DNA of 64,000 bases from Marinomonas aquimarina (GCF_900089755.1 NZ_FLOC01000009.1:86415-150414); one strand, 5' to 3'. Counted from the stretch's first letter, positions 17,882 through 26,988 are shown. The notes: generated by a model from the letters alone, not told the origin. Numbers and translations are program-made.

Positions 17882-19669
17882 CTAATCTGATGCACCTAAT
17901 AAGGTGGTTAGCTGGCTCAGCGTGATCGGGTAATGATAGACCGCGTCAGCGTCAACATCGGGATGTTGCTGGGCCAAGGTCGAGCACCAAATAATCTTTA
18001 CCGATAGCCGTTGCAACTGTGTCACGTATTCTAACTGCGCAGCGGATAAGGTGGCCTTGTCGCTGATCAACAGCCATGAGAATGGTGCTTCTGTGGTATT
18101 CAGCGCCAGTATGGCTAACTCTTCCTCAGACAAACATTGCACTGTGTAGCGGGGCTCTAGCAATGCCTGCAAACCTTGGTCGAGCAGGGTGTTGCTGTTC
18201 AAAATGGCAATGGACTGTGCCGCTGGCGTGGTCTCGGGCTCGGCGACGAAGGTGCCAACGCCTAACGGCAGATCAATCCAGATCTCCGAGCCTTTGCCTG
18301 AGCTACTGGTAAAGTGTAATTCACCGTCCAGCGCGCCGATTAAGTAATGGCATAGGGTAAAGCCCAGGCCCATCTGCTCAATTTGGCTCAGTACGGTATT
18401 GTTCGGATTAAAGGGGTTTGCGCGCAGCCCAGTTTGAATCGCCTCAGGCAGTCCTGCACCAGCGTCGCGTAAGCCAATCTGTACCATCTTGGTGGCCTTA
18501 TCACCATGTTTGGCAGGCTGGTGCAATAGTGGAAGCTTGGAAGGACGAAGGTTGATGAGTAACTCCGCATCGGTGCAAAAGGGCGCCAGATTGAGGATCA
18601 ACAGGGTCAGCATTTCATGCAGACGTTGGTAATCGGCATCCACCAGCGTTGGTAAACGCGGGTCCACATGGCACAGCGCGCGTATATTGTGGGCGCTGAA
18701 AATATGTTCTAAGGCATGGGCCGTGTATTCGAGCTGGTCGCGAACATTGCCCTCATGGACATTAGGCTGTAGCTGAAAAGCTTCGATCAAGACCAAATCG
18801 TGGTAGCCATCTAGCTGGGTTTGGATCAGGCTATTCTGGCTGATGCTCTGCTCTAACACGTCCTTGGCGGCTTGCTCGGTACTGTGCTGCTGCAACGATG
18901 AGAGGTGACTGATGATGCCCGTGAGAGAGGACTTGAGCTCATTGGTCATACGGCCAATGACTTCCACCTTGCCACGGCGAATGGCTTGCACTTGACGCTC
19001 AAGGTTATAGTTGTAACGCAATGCTCGGCGTAATTTCTGTGCTAACTTAAAGGTGATCAGTAATGCCCCAGCGCTGAGACATAACAGCATCACTGAGATC
19101 CACTGAATGTATTCTAATTGCACATCCAGTTCGGCACGTTTATTGGTGACATAATCGTTGGCACCCTGGTTGACGATCACAACGAAGTCGGTCACTTGTG
19201 AATCCAGCAAGCGCAGGCGTGCCATGATGATCGGCACCTGATCTAAGCGGCCATTTTCAAGGTGCTCAATATTGAGGCTGATGAGCTCCAGTTCACCAGA
19301 GATAATATTCAGCAGGCGGGTGGCTCGACCGTTGGCAAAGTTGCGGATATGGCGGCCCAAGTCGCCTTTACGTAGCAGGTCTACGCGGCTTAACACCAAA
19401 TCGTATTGGAAGTAGGCGTTGCCATTGACGGGCAAGTCCTCAGCACTCAAATCCGATAAATAGTTCATCAAGCGATAGGTTTGCAGCTGCAGCTGTAGTG
19501 AGTGCCAGCGTGAGCTATCAAATACTTGGCGCGCATTCAGGCGTGCGCTGCTATCCGTCAACGGCAGCAGCAATAAGGTCAGCAGTGAGGACGTGCAGAC
19601 GCAGATCAGTAACAGGTTGATGAGGGTGCGCTTGCGATGCTGGTCAGGCTTGGGTGTCTCGGGTGTCAC
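17882..19669 (-). CDS. Membrane histidine-kinase-like protein with degenerate acceptor site and pseudo-receiver
   Basis: 595 residues: TM helix about 17-37, a periplasmic helical region about 40-190, TM helix about 192-210, then a DHp-like helix, an ATPase domain and a C-terminal receiver-like domain (about 490-595). The usual SHELRTPL acceptor box reads TNELKSSL, so the phosphorylated His is Asn and the Pro is Ser. ATP-binding signatures largely remain (ILNLAP, DAGAGLPE, GLGFTLCHYLIG). The receiver-like end has no clear acceptor Asp but keeps YPITLSQL. It starts at GTG, three bases after the upstream stop, with AGGGGAA before it. It may be a signalling scaffold working with the downstream HPt protein. 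Confidence 0.8.
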   Translation of the reverse strand: MTPETPKPDQHRKRTLINLLLICVCTSSLLTLLLLPLTDSSARLNARQVFDSSRWHSLQLQLQTYRLMNYLSDLSAEDLPVNGNAYFQYDLVLSRVDLLRKGDLGRHIRNFANGRATRLLNIISGELELISLNIEHLENGRLDQVPIIMARLRLLDSQVTDFVVIVNQGANDYVTNKRAELDVQLEYIQWISVMLLCLSAGALLITFKLAQKLRRALRYNYNLERQVQAIRRGKVEVIGRMTNELKSSLTGIISHLSSLQQHSTEQAAKDVLEQSISQNSLIQTQLDGYHDLVLIEAFQLQPNVHEGNVRDQLEYTAHALEHIFSAHNIRALCHVDPRLPTLVDADYQRLHEMLTLLILNLAPFCTDAELLINLRPSKLPLLHQPAKHGDKATKMVQIGLRDAGAGLPEAIQTGLRANPFNPNNTVLSQIEQMGLGFTLCHYLIGALDGELHFTSSSGKGSEIWIDLPLGVGTFVAEPETTPAAQSIAILNSNTLLDQGLQALLEPRYTVQCLSEEELAILALNTTEAPFSWLLISDKATLSAAQLEYVTQLQRLSVKIIWCSTLAQQHPDVDADAVYHYPITLSQLTTLLGASD

Positions 19670-19671
19670 AC

Positions 19672-20187
19672 TTATTCCCCTAGTGTTAACACGTGCATGG
19701 ATTGGATCTGCCAGATTGAACGGCCATAGTAGGTTTCATTACGCAGTTCAGGGTATTGATCAAAATCGTAGATCACCATCAAGGGGCCCTTGTTGCGTAC
19801 GGGAATGTCGGCGCCATCCATCTGATACGCAATGATCGCTCCTAGTTCCTCAAAATCCGTTAACGGAACTTCGGTAATGTACTGATTAAAGGCGGTTAAG
19901 CGAATGACATTGCCATCGGCTTCAAGCTGTTCGAGCAAGTCGCTTGGATCAAAGCCGACATAGTGATGGACGCCTTCTTCCCATGGTGTTTGGGTCGTGA
20001 TTTCATAGGCGGGTAATTGCTTCAGCATGGCAAAGTCAAACTGTGCCTGTTGCGGGCTGTTGAAGTGCTCAATATTACCGCTCACCGCCAAAATGACGTT
20101 GCCGCTCGGTTCTTCTAACACGGCCATGGCGTGCATTGAAAGTGTGGCGCAAAGCATCGTCAGGGTGTTCCAGAAAAGACGTTTCAT
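19672..20187 (-). CDS. Exported molybdopterin-oxidoreductase-fold protein
   Basis: 171 residues with a signal peptide (MKRLFWNTLTMLCATLSMHAMA). The rest resembles the small periplasmic oxidoreductase molybdopterin-binding-domain proteins: ILAVSGNIEHFN near the start, then FDFAMLKQLPAYEITTQTPW, YVGFDPSDLLEQL, GAIIAYQMDGADIPVRNKGPLMVIYDFD, and the ending YYGRSIWQIQSM. The Cys that binds molybdenum in true SUOX/YedY enzymes is not seen, so it is probably a ligand-binding sensor domain. It is the first gene of the operon and could give its signal to the membrane kinase-like protein. Confidence 0.75.
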   Translation of the reverse strand: MKRLFWNTLTMLCATLSMHAMAVLEEPSGNVILAVSGNIEHFNSPQQAQFDFAMLKQLPAYEITTQTPWEEGVHHYVGFDPSDLLEQLEADGNVIRLTAFNQYITEVPLTDFEELGAIIAYQMDGADIPVRNKGPLMVIYDFDQYPELRNETYYGRSIWQIQSMHVLTLGE

Positions 20188-20416
20188 ATCCCTATCCCTA
20201 TTAGAATCTGATGAACGGGTGAGTTAATCGTAAAGTGTAGCAAACTTGTGCCTAGAGAGAGTGTGGAAGTGTTGCAAAAGTCGTCTCAACAGAACACCTT
20301 TAGCGATTGCAACAAAGCTTATCATTGACGGCTGTTGGCACACAGCTGAGCAAAAAAATATGCTTAAATAGGCACCTATTCGTTATTCATAGAAGTTAGT
20401 AACAAGGACTAAAACC

Positions 20417-21187
20417 GTGATTACCCATCCTTTTAGCGCTGTCGGCGCAATCATCGATGCCTTTCCACTGCTGTTGTCTCGTCGGTTACGTTTGTTTCTA
20501 TTGGCCCCTATTTTAGCAAACATTGCCTTGATGGTGCTGCTGTATACGGTGGCGCTCAGTTACATGGGGGTGGCGGTCGAGGAAATGATGGGCTTTATGC
20601 CAGACTGGCTGTCCTTCCTAAATTGGCTGTTTTACCTATTATTGAACATCGTTATTGGCTTGCTGATGTTTTACAGCTTTTCCGTGGGGGTCAACATTCT
20701 GGCGGCGCCCTTTATGGCGTTTTTGGCCGAAAAAGTGGAAGAGCACCAAACCGGTAAGCAGTTTGACGAAGACATGAGTTTTGCTGGCCTGATGGCAATT
20801 GCCGGACGCAGTTTGAAGCGTGAGTTGCAAAAACTGGGTTACTTTTTACCACGCTTCATTGGCTTATTATTATTGTCATTCGTACCGGTGGTGAATGTGG
20901 TGACGCCGTTTCTATTAGTGCTGTTTTCGGCTTGGATGCTGGCTTTGCAATACATGGATTATGCTTTTGATAACAATAAAATTCCGTTTCCTGACATGCG
21001 TGCCTCCCTGCGTGAAAAGCCGTTGTTATGCTGGACTTTTGGTTTTATCGTGATGTTTGCCGTCACCATTCCATTTTTAAATTTGTTTGTGATGCCCATT
21101 GCCGTGGTAGCGGCCACGCTACTTTGGATTAAGCTGTTCAGCGAACGTTTTGTGAATTACGCAGACTTATTGTCGCAGACCAAATAG
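20417..21187 (+). CDS. cysZ: Sulfate transporter CysZ
   Basis: 256 residues with about four to five hydrophobic segments and CysZ-family signatures: SRRLRLFLLAPILANI, GVNILAAPFMAFLAEKVE, LGYFLPRFIGLLLLSFVP and WMLALQYMDYAFDNN. CysZ takes up sulfate for cysteine synthesis at the inner membrane. The start is GTG at 20417 with AAGGACT upstream. A response-regulator gene begins 9 bp after its end. Confidence 0.92.
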   Translation: MITHPFSAVGAIIDAFPLLLSRRLRLFLLAPILANIALMVLLYTVALSYMGVAVEEMMGFMPDWLSFLNWLFYLLLNIVIGLLMFYSFSVGVNILAAPFMAFLAEKVEEHQTGKQFDEDMSFAGLMAIAGRSLKRELQKLGYFLPRFIGLLLLSFVPVVNVVTPFLLVLFSAWMLALQYMDYAFDNNKIPFPDMRASLREKPLLCWTFGFIVMFAVTIPFLNLFVMPIAVVAATLLWIKLFSERFVNYADLLSQTK

Positions 21188-21196
21188 GACACTATT

Positions 21197-22030
21197 TTGA
21201 AAATACTGGTTGTAGATGACGCTTCTTTTACTCGTGACTTGATTAAACGGACGCTGCGTAAGCGCTTTCCAACGGTGACGGTGGAAGAAGCGGTGAATGG
21301 CCGTAAAGCTCAGCAAATGCTGGAGAAAATGGCCTTTGATATGGTGCTGTGCGACTGGGAAATGCCTGAAATGACAGGGGTTGAGTTGTTGCAATGGTGT
21401 CGTGAGCAACCCAATTACAAGAAAGACACGCTGCCGTTCGTCATGATCACCAGCCGTGGTGATAAGTCCCACGTGGTGGAAGCGGTACAGTCTGGGGTGA
21501 CCGATTATTTGGGCAAGCCTTTCTCCGCCGAGCAGCTGATTCAAAAGGTGTTGTCAGCGGCCAAACGCAACGGTCTTGATAAAAAGTTGGATTCTGCCCC
21601 CAAATCCCATGTGGCACCCTCTACCGGTGGTGTGGCATCGGGCTCGCTGGATGTATTAATGGCCGGCTCGGCGAACCCTAAAGCGACTCCAGCGCCTAAG
21701 ATCAGCAACCCCAGCGTTGCTAGCAAGGACGTGAAAATTCCGACCAAGGTGCGTTTTGCTGGCAAAGAGTTTCGCTGCATGGTGATCCACTTTGCAAAAG
21801 ACGAAGCGACCATGTTGATTAAAAGTGATGATGTGGTGCCGACGGTATTGGACCAAGCGGTCTTGGATTTGACCTTTGAACAGAAGGTTAATCGTTTGAA
21901 TTATTTCGTCCAAGCGGTGGCAACGACGGAGAAAAAGCATGACTCGGCGTTTTTAACGGTGACCCTGTCACTGATTGACCAAGACGCAGACAAAGAAGCC
22001 TTTATTCAGCAACTGTTTGCCTCGCTGTAA
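21197..22030 (+). CDS. CheY-like response regulator with C-terminal PilZ-like domain
   Basis: 277 residues. The receiver domain (1-125) has VDDASFTRD, the acceptor Asp in VLCDWEMPEM, ITS and the Lys in YLGKPFS. A Pro/Ser/Ala-rich linker (130-175) leads to a beta-rich C-terminal domain (about 178-277) that resembles a PilZ domain, although the RxxxR c-di-GMP motif is not evident. It begins at TTG with AGGAC upstream, close behind cysZ. It may control motility or surface behaviour. No cognate kinase is adjacent. Confidence 0.8.
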   Translation: MKILVVDDASFTRDLIKRTLRKRFPTVTVEEAVNGRKAQQMLEKMAFDMVLCDWEMPEMTGVELLQWCREQPNYKKDTLPFVMITSRGDKSHVVEAVQSGVTDYLGKPFSAEQLIQKVLSAAKRNGLDKKLDSAPKSHVAPSTGGVASGSLDVLMAGSANPKATPAPKISNPSVASKDVKIPTKVRFAGKEFRCMVIHFAKDEATMLIKSDDVVPTVLDQAVLDLTFEQKVNRLNYFVQAVATTEKKHDSAFLTVTLSLIDQDADKEAFIQQLFASL

Positions 22031-22042
22031 GCAAGCAGCATT

Positions 22043-22074
22043 AAAAAAGCCCAATGCTCGCATTGGGCTTTTTT
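22043..22074. terminator. Bidirectional terminator between the response regulator and phoR
   Basis: AGCCCAATG-CTCG-CATTGGGCT with A-run on the left and TTTTTT on the right, between convergent genes. Confidence 0.92.
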
Positions 22075-22088
22075 GTGACTAGCAGGGT

Positions 22089-23492
22089 CTAGGCCGATGG
22101 CGTATTCGCCGATGTCTCAGGCGAGTGCTCTGTGGCATCAAGAGTCGCGTTTGTTTCCTCGGGACTGCCTTCTACGTCGGTGGCGACAGTGGCCAGTAGG
22201 GCTTCTTGACGCACTCGATCCGTTGGGAAATGACAAGAGAAAGTACTGCCAAAGCCCGGTTGGCTGCGAATCTGTAATTTCGCATTGTGGTGAATCAATA
22301 CGTGTTTGACGATTGCTAGGCCCAAGCCGGTACCGCCGGTATTGGAACCACGGCCTTTGTCGACACGGAAGAAGCGCTCCGTCAGGCGCGGAATATGGCG
22401 CGGGTCGATGCCCAAGCCTTCATCCTCGACCGAGAACACACCACTGAAATCGTGCTGCACCCATTTCACCTGGATATGACCACCCTCTGGCGAGTACTTG
22501 ATGGCGTTCACGACTAGGTTCGAAAAGGCGCTGTACAGTTCACTGGTGGCGCCGTAGATGTAGCTGTCTTCTGGAATCTGGAAGCTGATGTCATGCTGTT
22601 CCGTCATCATCGGTAGGGCGGTTTTGCGTACCGTCTCACAAATGTCTTCCAGCTTGAGCCATTGATGCGGCTCTTTCTGATCATTGGTCTCTAGGCGAGA
22701 CAACAACAATAAATCCTCGATCAAATGCTCCATGCGCAATGACTGATCGGTCATATTGACGATGCCACGCTGCATTGACTGGGGCAGGTTATCTTTAAAC
22801 ATAGACAAGGTTTCAAGATAGCCTTTGATCACTGTGAGTGGTGTTTTCAGCTCGTGGGAAGCGTTCGCGACAAAGTCTTTACGCATCTGTTCGAGCAGAT
22901 GTAAACGGGTCACATCACGCACAAAAATCAAATGATCGTTTTGGTCGTAGAGCGTGGTTTGCAGCTCCAAATAGACCCCTTCTTTAGAAGGTGATTTGAT
23001 CACCAAGGGCTCGCCAAAACGCTTTTGCGTGAAGTATTTAAAGAATTCTGGATTGCGCAAAATATTGGTAATGGGCTGACCACGGTCGACTGGGCGCTGT
23101 AATCCTAGCAGCAAACCGGCGGAGTTATTCCACCACTCTAGATTGCCGTTGCTATCGGCCATGATCACGCCTTCTTTCAAGGCGGCGGTGGAGTTCTCAA
23201 TACGGTTTAACGCCTGACGCATACGGCGTTTGGACTTACGCTGTTTCTTTTGTAGGCGATACACCGCATCAAAGATTTCGCCCCAAATACCGGACGCGTC
23301 TGGGGGCGCGGCTTTGCCTGAACGGCGTAGCCAAGAGTGGAACTGGTACAACTGGTACAGCTGCCAATACAGCGTACCCAGTGTGTACAATAAGGCTAGT
23401 GCAAGAATATGGCCCACTACGAAACCAATGACGATGACCGCCATTAGCCCACTCATCCATGTAATGAAAGCTCGTTGCCAAGTTCTTTTCAT
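22089..23492 (-). CDS. phoR: Phosphate-regulon sensor histidine kinase
   Basis: 467 residues. Two close N-terminal helices (10-42), a charged linker, a PAS domain (about 95-200), DHp with VANASHELKTPLTVIKGYLE, and the ATPase domain with NLVVNAIKYSP, EDEGLGIDP and GGTGLGLAIVKHVL. This is the standard PhoR layout. A Glu/Thr/Ala-rich tail of about 35 residues follows the catalytic domain. It phosphorylates PhoB when phosphate is low. It lies 7 bp after phoB on the same strand. Confidence 0.96.
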   Translation of the reverse strand: MKRTWQRAFITWMSGLMAVIVIGFVVGHILALALLYTLGTLYWQLYQLYQFHSWLRRSGKAAPPDASGIWGEIFDAVYRLQKKQRKSKRRMRQALNRIENSTAALKEGVIMADSNGNLEWWNNSAGLLLGLQRPVDRGQPITNILRNPEFFKYFTQKRFGEPLVIKSPSKEGVYLELQTTLYDQNDHLIFVRDVTRLHLLEQMRKDFVANASHELKTPLTVIKGYLETLSMFKDNLPQSMQRGIVNMTDQSLRMEHLIEDLLLLSRLETNDQKEPHQWLKLEDICETVRKTALPMMTEQHDISFQIPEDSYIYGATSELYSAFSNLVVNAIKYSPEGGHIQVKWVQHDFSGVFSVEDEGLGIDPRHIPRLTERFFRVDKGRGSNTGGTGLGLAIVKHVLIHHNAKLQIRSQPGFGSTFSCHFPTDRVRQEALLATVATDVEGSPEETNATLDATEHSPETSANTPSA

Positions 23493-23499
23493 ATGCTAT

Positions 23500-24195
23500 C
23501 TACGCCGTACGTTTCGCAGAGAATCGGTAACCCGTACCGCGAACCGTTTGAATTAAAAAGTCGTGGGAATCGCCAATGGCTTTGCGTAGACGACGGATAT
23601 GCACATCCACAGTACGCTCTTCAACATAGACATTACCACCCCAGACCTGATCCAACAGCTGTGCACGAGAGTAAGCACGCTCTTGGTGAGTCATTAAGAA
23701 TTTTAACAAGCGGTACTCTGTTGGCCCCATTTCAATAGGCGTTGTGCCGATTGAAACGCGTTGGCTGACAGGATCTAACAGTAGACCTTCCACTTCAATT
23801 GGGTCGTCCACACCTTGTGGTGTCGCGCGACGTAACACTGCTTTCAAGCGAGCCACCAATTCACGTGGCGAGAAAGGTTTGGTGATGTAATCATCCGCAC
23901 CCACTTCAAGACCTTGAATCTTGTTGTCTTCTTCGCTTTTCGCAGTCAACATGATGACTGGTATTTCAGCCGTGGTTGGATCTTTTTTCAGGCGACGGGT
24001 CAGCTCTACGCCGCTGCCACCTGGCATCATCCAGTCCACCAAGACCAAATCAGGACGGTGATCAACGATCATCTCGTGTGCCTGTTGGCTATTTTCCGCT
24101 TCCATGTATTCATAGCCAGCCATTTCCAGCGCGACGGCGATCATCTCGCGGATTGGTGCTTCATCATCAATAATTAGTACTTTTTTACCGGTCAC
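23500..24195 (-). CDS. phoB: Phosphate-regulon response regulator
   Basis: About 231 residues. Receiver domain with IIDDEAPIREM, the acceptor Asp in LVLVDWMMPG, MLTAK and ADDYITKPFSPREL; OmpR/PhoB winged helix with PTEYRLLKFLMTHQERAYSR and RTVDVHIRRLRKAIG. I favour the GTG at 24195, because GAGGG lies 8 nt before it and the protein then aligns with known PhoB N-termini; an ATG five codons upstream has no proper ribosome site. PhoB binds Pho boxes, which are found here before pstS, pstC and this gene. Confidence 0.96.
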   Translation of the reverse strand: MTGKKVLIIDDEAPIREMIAVALEMAGYEYMEAENSQQAHEMIVDHRPDLVLVDWMMPGGSGVELTRRLKKDPTTAEIPVIMLTAKSEEDNKIQGLEVGADDYITKPFSPRELVARLKAVLRRATPQGVDDPIEVEGLLLDPVSQRVSIGTTPIEMGPTEYRLLKFLMTHQERAYSRAQLLDQVWGGNVYVEERTVDVHIRRLRKAIGDSHDFLIQTVRGTGYRFSAKRTA

Positions 24196-24242
24196 AGGAT
24201 TTACCCTCATCTCAGGAACGGTAGTTATTAAAGCCGCTAAAT

Positions 24243-24260
24243 ATGACAGCTGTGTTAAAT
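24243..24260 (-). promoter_or_regulatory. PhoB box of the phoBR promoter (autoregulation)
   Basis: On the minus strand, ATTTAAC-ACAG-CTGTCAT, with a perfect downstream half site. TAATAA follows about 12 bp later as a -10 element. It lies about 50 bp upstream of phoB, which fits autoactivation. Confidence 0.6.
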
Positions 24261-24290
24261 TGTCATATCAGTGCCACATGATTGCCACAT
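24260..24290 (+). repeat. Three 11-nt-spaced repeats facing away from phoB
   Basis: TTGTCAT, GTGCCAC and TTGCCAC begin at 24260, 24271 and 24282, each separated by 4 nt. This is the 7-4-7-4-7 pattern of a PhoB array, but on the strand opposite to the phoB promoter box. It fills the gap up to the ubiA stop codon. Confidence 0.5.
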
Positions 24291-25145
24291 TTAAATGTAA
24301 TATCCCAGCAAGATTCCTGCAAAGATGCAGTAACCAATTCGGTTGTTATCTAGGAAAGAACGGAAGCACGCTTGGCGGTCGCGATCCTTTGCTTGCTGGA
24401 ATTGTTGATAAAACAGATACACTGCGCCCAGCAAGCTAACAAAATACAAGATCCCCAGCTGAGCAATCACGCCAATCCACATCATCAAGGATAGAGTGAG
24501 GCCCTGCAGAATAATAATCACCAGCAAATCGTAGCGGCCAAACAAAATGGCGGTCGACTTGATGCCGACTTTGATATCGTCGGGACGGTCGGTCATGGCG
24601 TAGTAGGTATCGTAGGCGATGGTCCAGAAGCAGTTGGCGACAAACAGCATCCACAGCTGCGGATCCAACAGGCTACCGCCTTGGGCACTATAGGCCATCG
24701 GAATCGCCCATGAGAACGCCAAGCCAAGGAACAGCTGCGGTAAATGCGTATAGCGCTTCATAAACGGGTACAAAGCGGCTAAGAACAGACCCACAAAAGA
24801 CAGCAAAATGGTCTGCCAATCGGTAAACAACACCAGAATAAAGCTTAAAATCGATAATCCGGCGAACAGAGCCAAGGCTTCGACTTCGGAAACGCGACCC
24901 GATGGCAGAGGGCGATTTTTAGTGCGCTCAACAAAACCGTCCACTTTTCGATCGGCAAAATCGTTGATCACACAGCCTGCTGAACGCATGCTGAAAACGC
25001 CGAGTACGAAGATGAAAATTAGGTGCCATTCTGGCCAGCCATCGGCCGCCAACCACAGCGCCCAAAGGGTAGGCCACATCAGCAGCAAGGAGCCAATCGG
25101 GCGGTTAAAACGGGTTAAATCGGCGTAATCTTGTAGTTTACTCAT
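24291..25145 (-). CDS. ubiA: 4-hydroxybenzoate polyprenyltransferase
   Basis: 284 residues with eight to nine membrane helices. The two Asp-rich prenyl-diphosphate motifs are present: NDFADRKVDGFVERTKNRPL and DTYYAMTDRPDDIKVGIKST. It attaches the polyprenyl tail to 4-hydroxybenzoate in ubiquinone synthesis at the inner membrane. The reading frame is open upstream, but the Met at 25145 matches family N-termini (MSKLQDYADLTRFNRPIGS). It lies 17 bp after ubiC. Confidence 0.96.
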   Translation of the reverse strand: MSKLQDYADLTRFNRPIGSLLLMWPTLWALWLAADGWPEWHLIFIFVLGVFSMRSAGCVINDFADRKVDGFVERTKNRPLPSGRVSEVEALALFAGLSILSFILVLFTDWQTILLSFVGLFLAALYPFMKRYTHLPQLFLGLAFSWAIPMAYSAQGGSLLDPQLWMLFVANCFWTIAYDTYYAMTDRPDDIKVGIKSTAILFGRYDLLVIIILQGLTLSLMMWIGVIAQLGILYFVSLLGAVYLFYQQFQQAKDRDRQACFRSFLDNNRIGYCIFAGILLGYYI

Positions 25146-25162
25146 AGCTGTTATCACTTTCT

Positions 25163-25723
25163 TTAAAATTGACCGGCGGCTTTGGTGAAGCGTTCGATCG
25201 CAGGATAAAACGCTTCGTTCACCAAAATCCCAGGGCCGTATTCGATGAACACAGAGCGTCTTGCCCACAGGGGCTGGTCGCAGTTTTGGATCAATCCGGC
25301 TGGCAGTTTGACCACTTCCGTTTGGCTGCGCCGTAAAGCTTTAGATTTATACACGTAACCTCCAAGCGGGCGGTTGCCTAAATACGGCAGATAACGCCAT
25401 GCCCCCTTGAGTGACCGTGCTGGAATGATTGAACGCGCATACACCACCGGCGTGTCATCCACATACAGGATGACGGTGCGCACGCGGGCCACTTCACGGC
25501 TCTTTAAACCTAAGCGTAGACGCTCTCGAGGGGATGGGGTTTGCCAACCATCACTGAGCACTTCAACGCGCAACTGACCCGCTTGGCGTAATTTCGCTGT
25601 AATCGAATGACTGGTGGTCAGCCAGGGTAAGATATTTTTCGGAATGGTGACGCGCGAAACCTGCTCAATACTATGCCAACGGTAGTCAAATTGCTGCGCC
25701 AGCTTAAGATTTAGCAGGCTCAT
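25163..25723 (-). CDS. ubiC: Chorismate--pyruvate lyase
   Basis: 186 residues with the UbiC signatures RVEVLSDGWQTPSPRERLRLGLK, VYARSIIP and LGGYVYKSKALRRSQTEVV. The Glu near the C-terminus is in the FIEYGPGILVNEAFYP segment. It makes 4-hydroxybenzoate from chorismate, the substrate of UbiA encoded next. Its ATG overlaps the TGA of the upstream HDOD gene. Confidence 0.95.
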   Translation of the reverse strand: MSLLNLKLAQQFDYRWHSIEQVSRVTIPKNILPWLTTSHSITAKLRQAGQLRVEVLSDGWQTPSPRERLRLGLKSREVARVRTVILYVDDTPVVYARSIIPARSLKGAWRYLPYLGNRPLGGYVYKSKALRRSQTEVVKLPAGLIQNCDQPLWARRSVFIEYGPGILVNEAFYPAIERFTKAAGQF

Positions 25724-26988
25724 TTGGCCCCGCTTATCAGGTCGACCATTTTGCTTAATTCACTGGACGAGCTGAGCACTTTGCGATGACACAATTTCGC
25801 GTCTTCGGCCGTCAGTCCTAAGGCTTGCAGGACTGACGGCTGGGGGGCTTCGTCATTGAAGAGCTGATGACAGAGCTGCAGCCCAAGTGCCAGTTTGTGA
25901 TGATCGCCATGGTAGTGTTCGGTTTGGCTGTAGCGTACGGCAGTGTAAATGCTCTCTGGCAAGCCCCAATGTTTGAGCAACCAAGCGCCTAATTGTTCCT
26001 TGGTGAAGTGCAAGGTTTGCATTTCAATCACCGCTGTTGGCAGGTGGGCGTTGGCTTCGATGTAGCGTGACAAAATAGCAAAGTGCGGTGGCAACACCAC
26101 AGCAATGGCGAGGTAGCCAAAGTTATGCAGCAAACCGGACAAGTAGGCATGGCCCAAACGTGGTCGTTCACCACTGGGCATCTTGCGCACCAATTCTTCC
26201 ATTAGCACGGCGTGCGACACGGCGCTGAGCCAGAAATCTTCGTAGTGGCGTGGGCCGTTTTGTGGCAGTTGGAACGCGCTACCCATGGACAAGCCGAGCG
26301 CTAGGTTCATCACCATATCAAAGCCCAACACGCGAATGATGGCATCCTCAACCGACTCAATTTCACCACGCACACCATAGTAAGGCGACGACGCCCAGCT
26401 AATGACTTGCGCGGACAAAGAGGGGTCCAAACTGATCACATCACACAGATCATCAGTGCCGGCATTTTCATTGGAGCAGAGTTGGATAATACGGTGCGAT
26501 GAGGCGGGCAGCGGCGGAATCTCCAAGGTTTCTTCGAGTCTCGCCTGTAAGCGCATGGACTGAAACTTGCCTAATGCGGCCTGCATCTGCTCTGGGTCTT
26601 GGCTGAGGTCGGCCACGGGTTTGGCGATCTCAGATAGCGGGATGGCAATTTTCTCATAACGCGATAAGGGGCCTTGAAAGCGACCGCTAAACTCGTCTTT
26701 AGAATAACTTTTGTAACTCTGTTGAGCACTGCTGCGCAGCTCAATCACGTCACTCTCGAGCAGTGATTGATCAATAATGGTCGAACAAGAATTCGGTTTG
26801 ATCAGTGGGTCGCCTTCAATATTGTAGTTGGCAACGGGATCAAAACGGCGCTTGGTTAAGCGCGATATGGCGGCCATGTCGAGCATACTCTCATACGGGA
26901 AAATCACTTGCAGCTTGCCCGTGTGATCGGCGAGGTGAACGATGCGCACCCGCGTGCTGATAGGTTGTTCGACAGATTGGTCTGACAC
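25720..26988 (-). CDS. HDOD-domain protein with N-terminal YbaK-like region
   Basis: 422 residues. The first 100-120 residues resemble the aminoacyl-tRNA deacylase (YbaK/ProX) fold: LQVIFPYESMLDMAAISRLTKRRFDP. An HDOD domain follows (about 155-360) with IPPLPASSHRIIQL, DAIIRVLGFDMVMNLALGLS and AYLSGLLHNFGYLAIAVVLPPHF. HDOD domains are HD-like and usually act in signalling without proven catalysis. It starts with GTG, preceded by GGGGA. It overlaps ubiC by four bases and so probably shares the ubi transcript, although a functional link is not obvious. Confidence 0.82.
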   Translation of the reverse strand: MSDQSVEQPISTRVRIVHLADHTGKLQVIFPYESMLDMAAISRLTKRRFDPVANYNIEGDPLIKPNSCSTIIDQSLLESDVIELRSSAQQSYKSYSKDEFSGRFQGPLSRYEKIAIPLSEIAKPVADLSQDPEQMQAALGKFQSMRLQARLEETLEIPPLPASSHRIIQLCSNENAGTDDLCDVISLDPSLSAQVISWASSPYYGVRGEIESVEDAIIRVLGFDMVMNLALGLSMGSAFQLPQNGPRHYEDFWLSAVSHAVLMEELVRKMPSGERPRLGHAYLSGLLHNFGYLAIAVVLPPHFAILSRYIEANAHLPTAVIEMQTLHFTKEQLGAWLLKHWGLPESIYTAVRYSQTEHYHGDHHKLALGLQLCHQLFNDEAPQPSVLQALGLTAEDAKLCHRKVLSSSSELSKMVDLISGAK

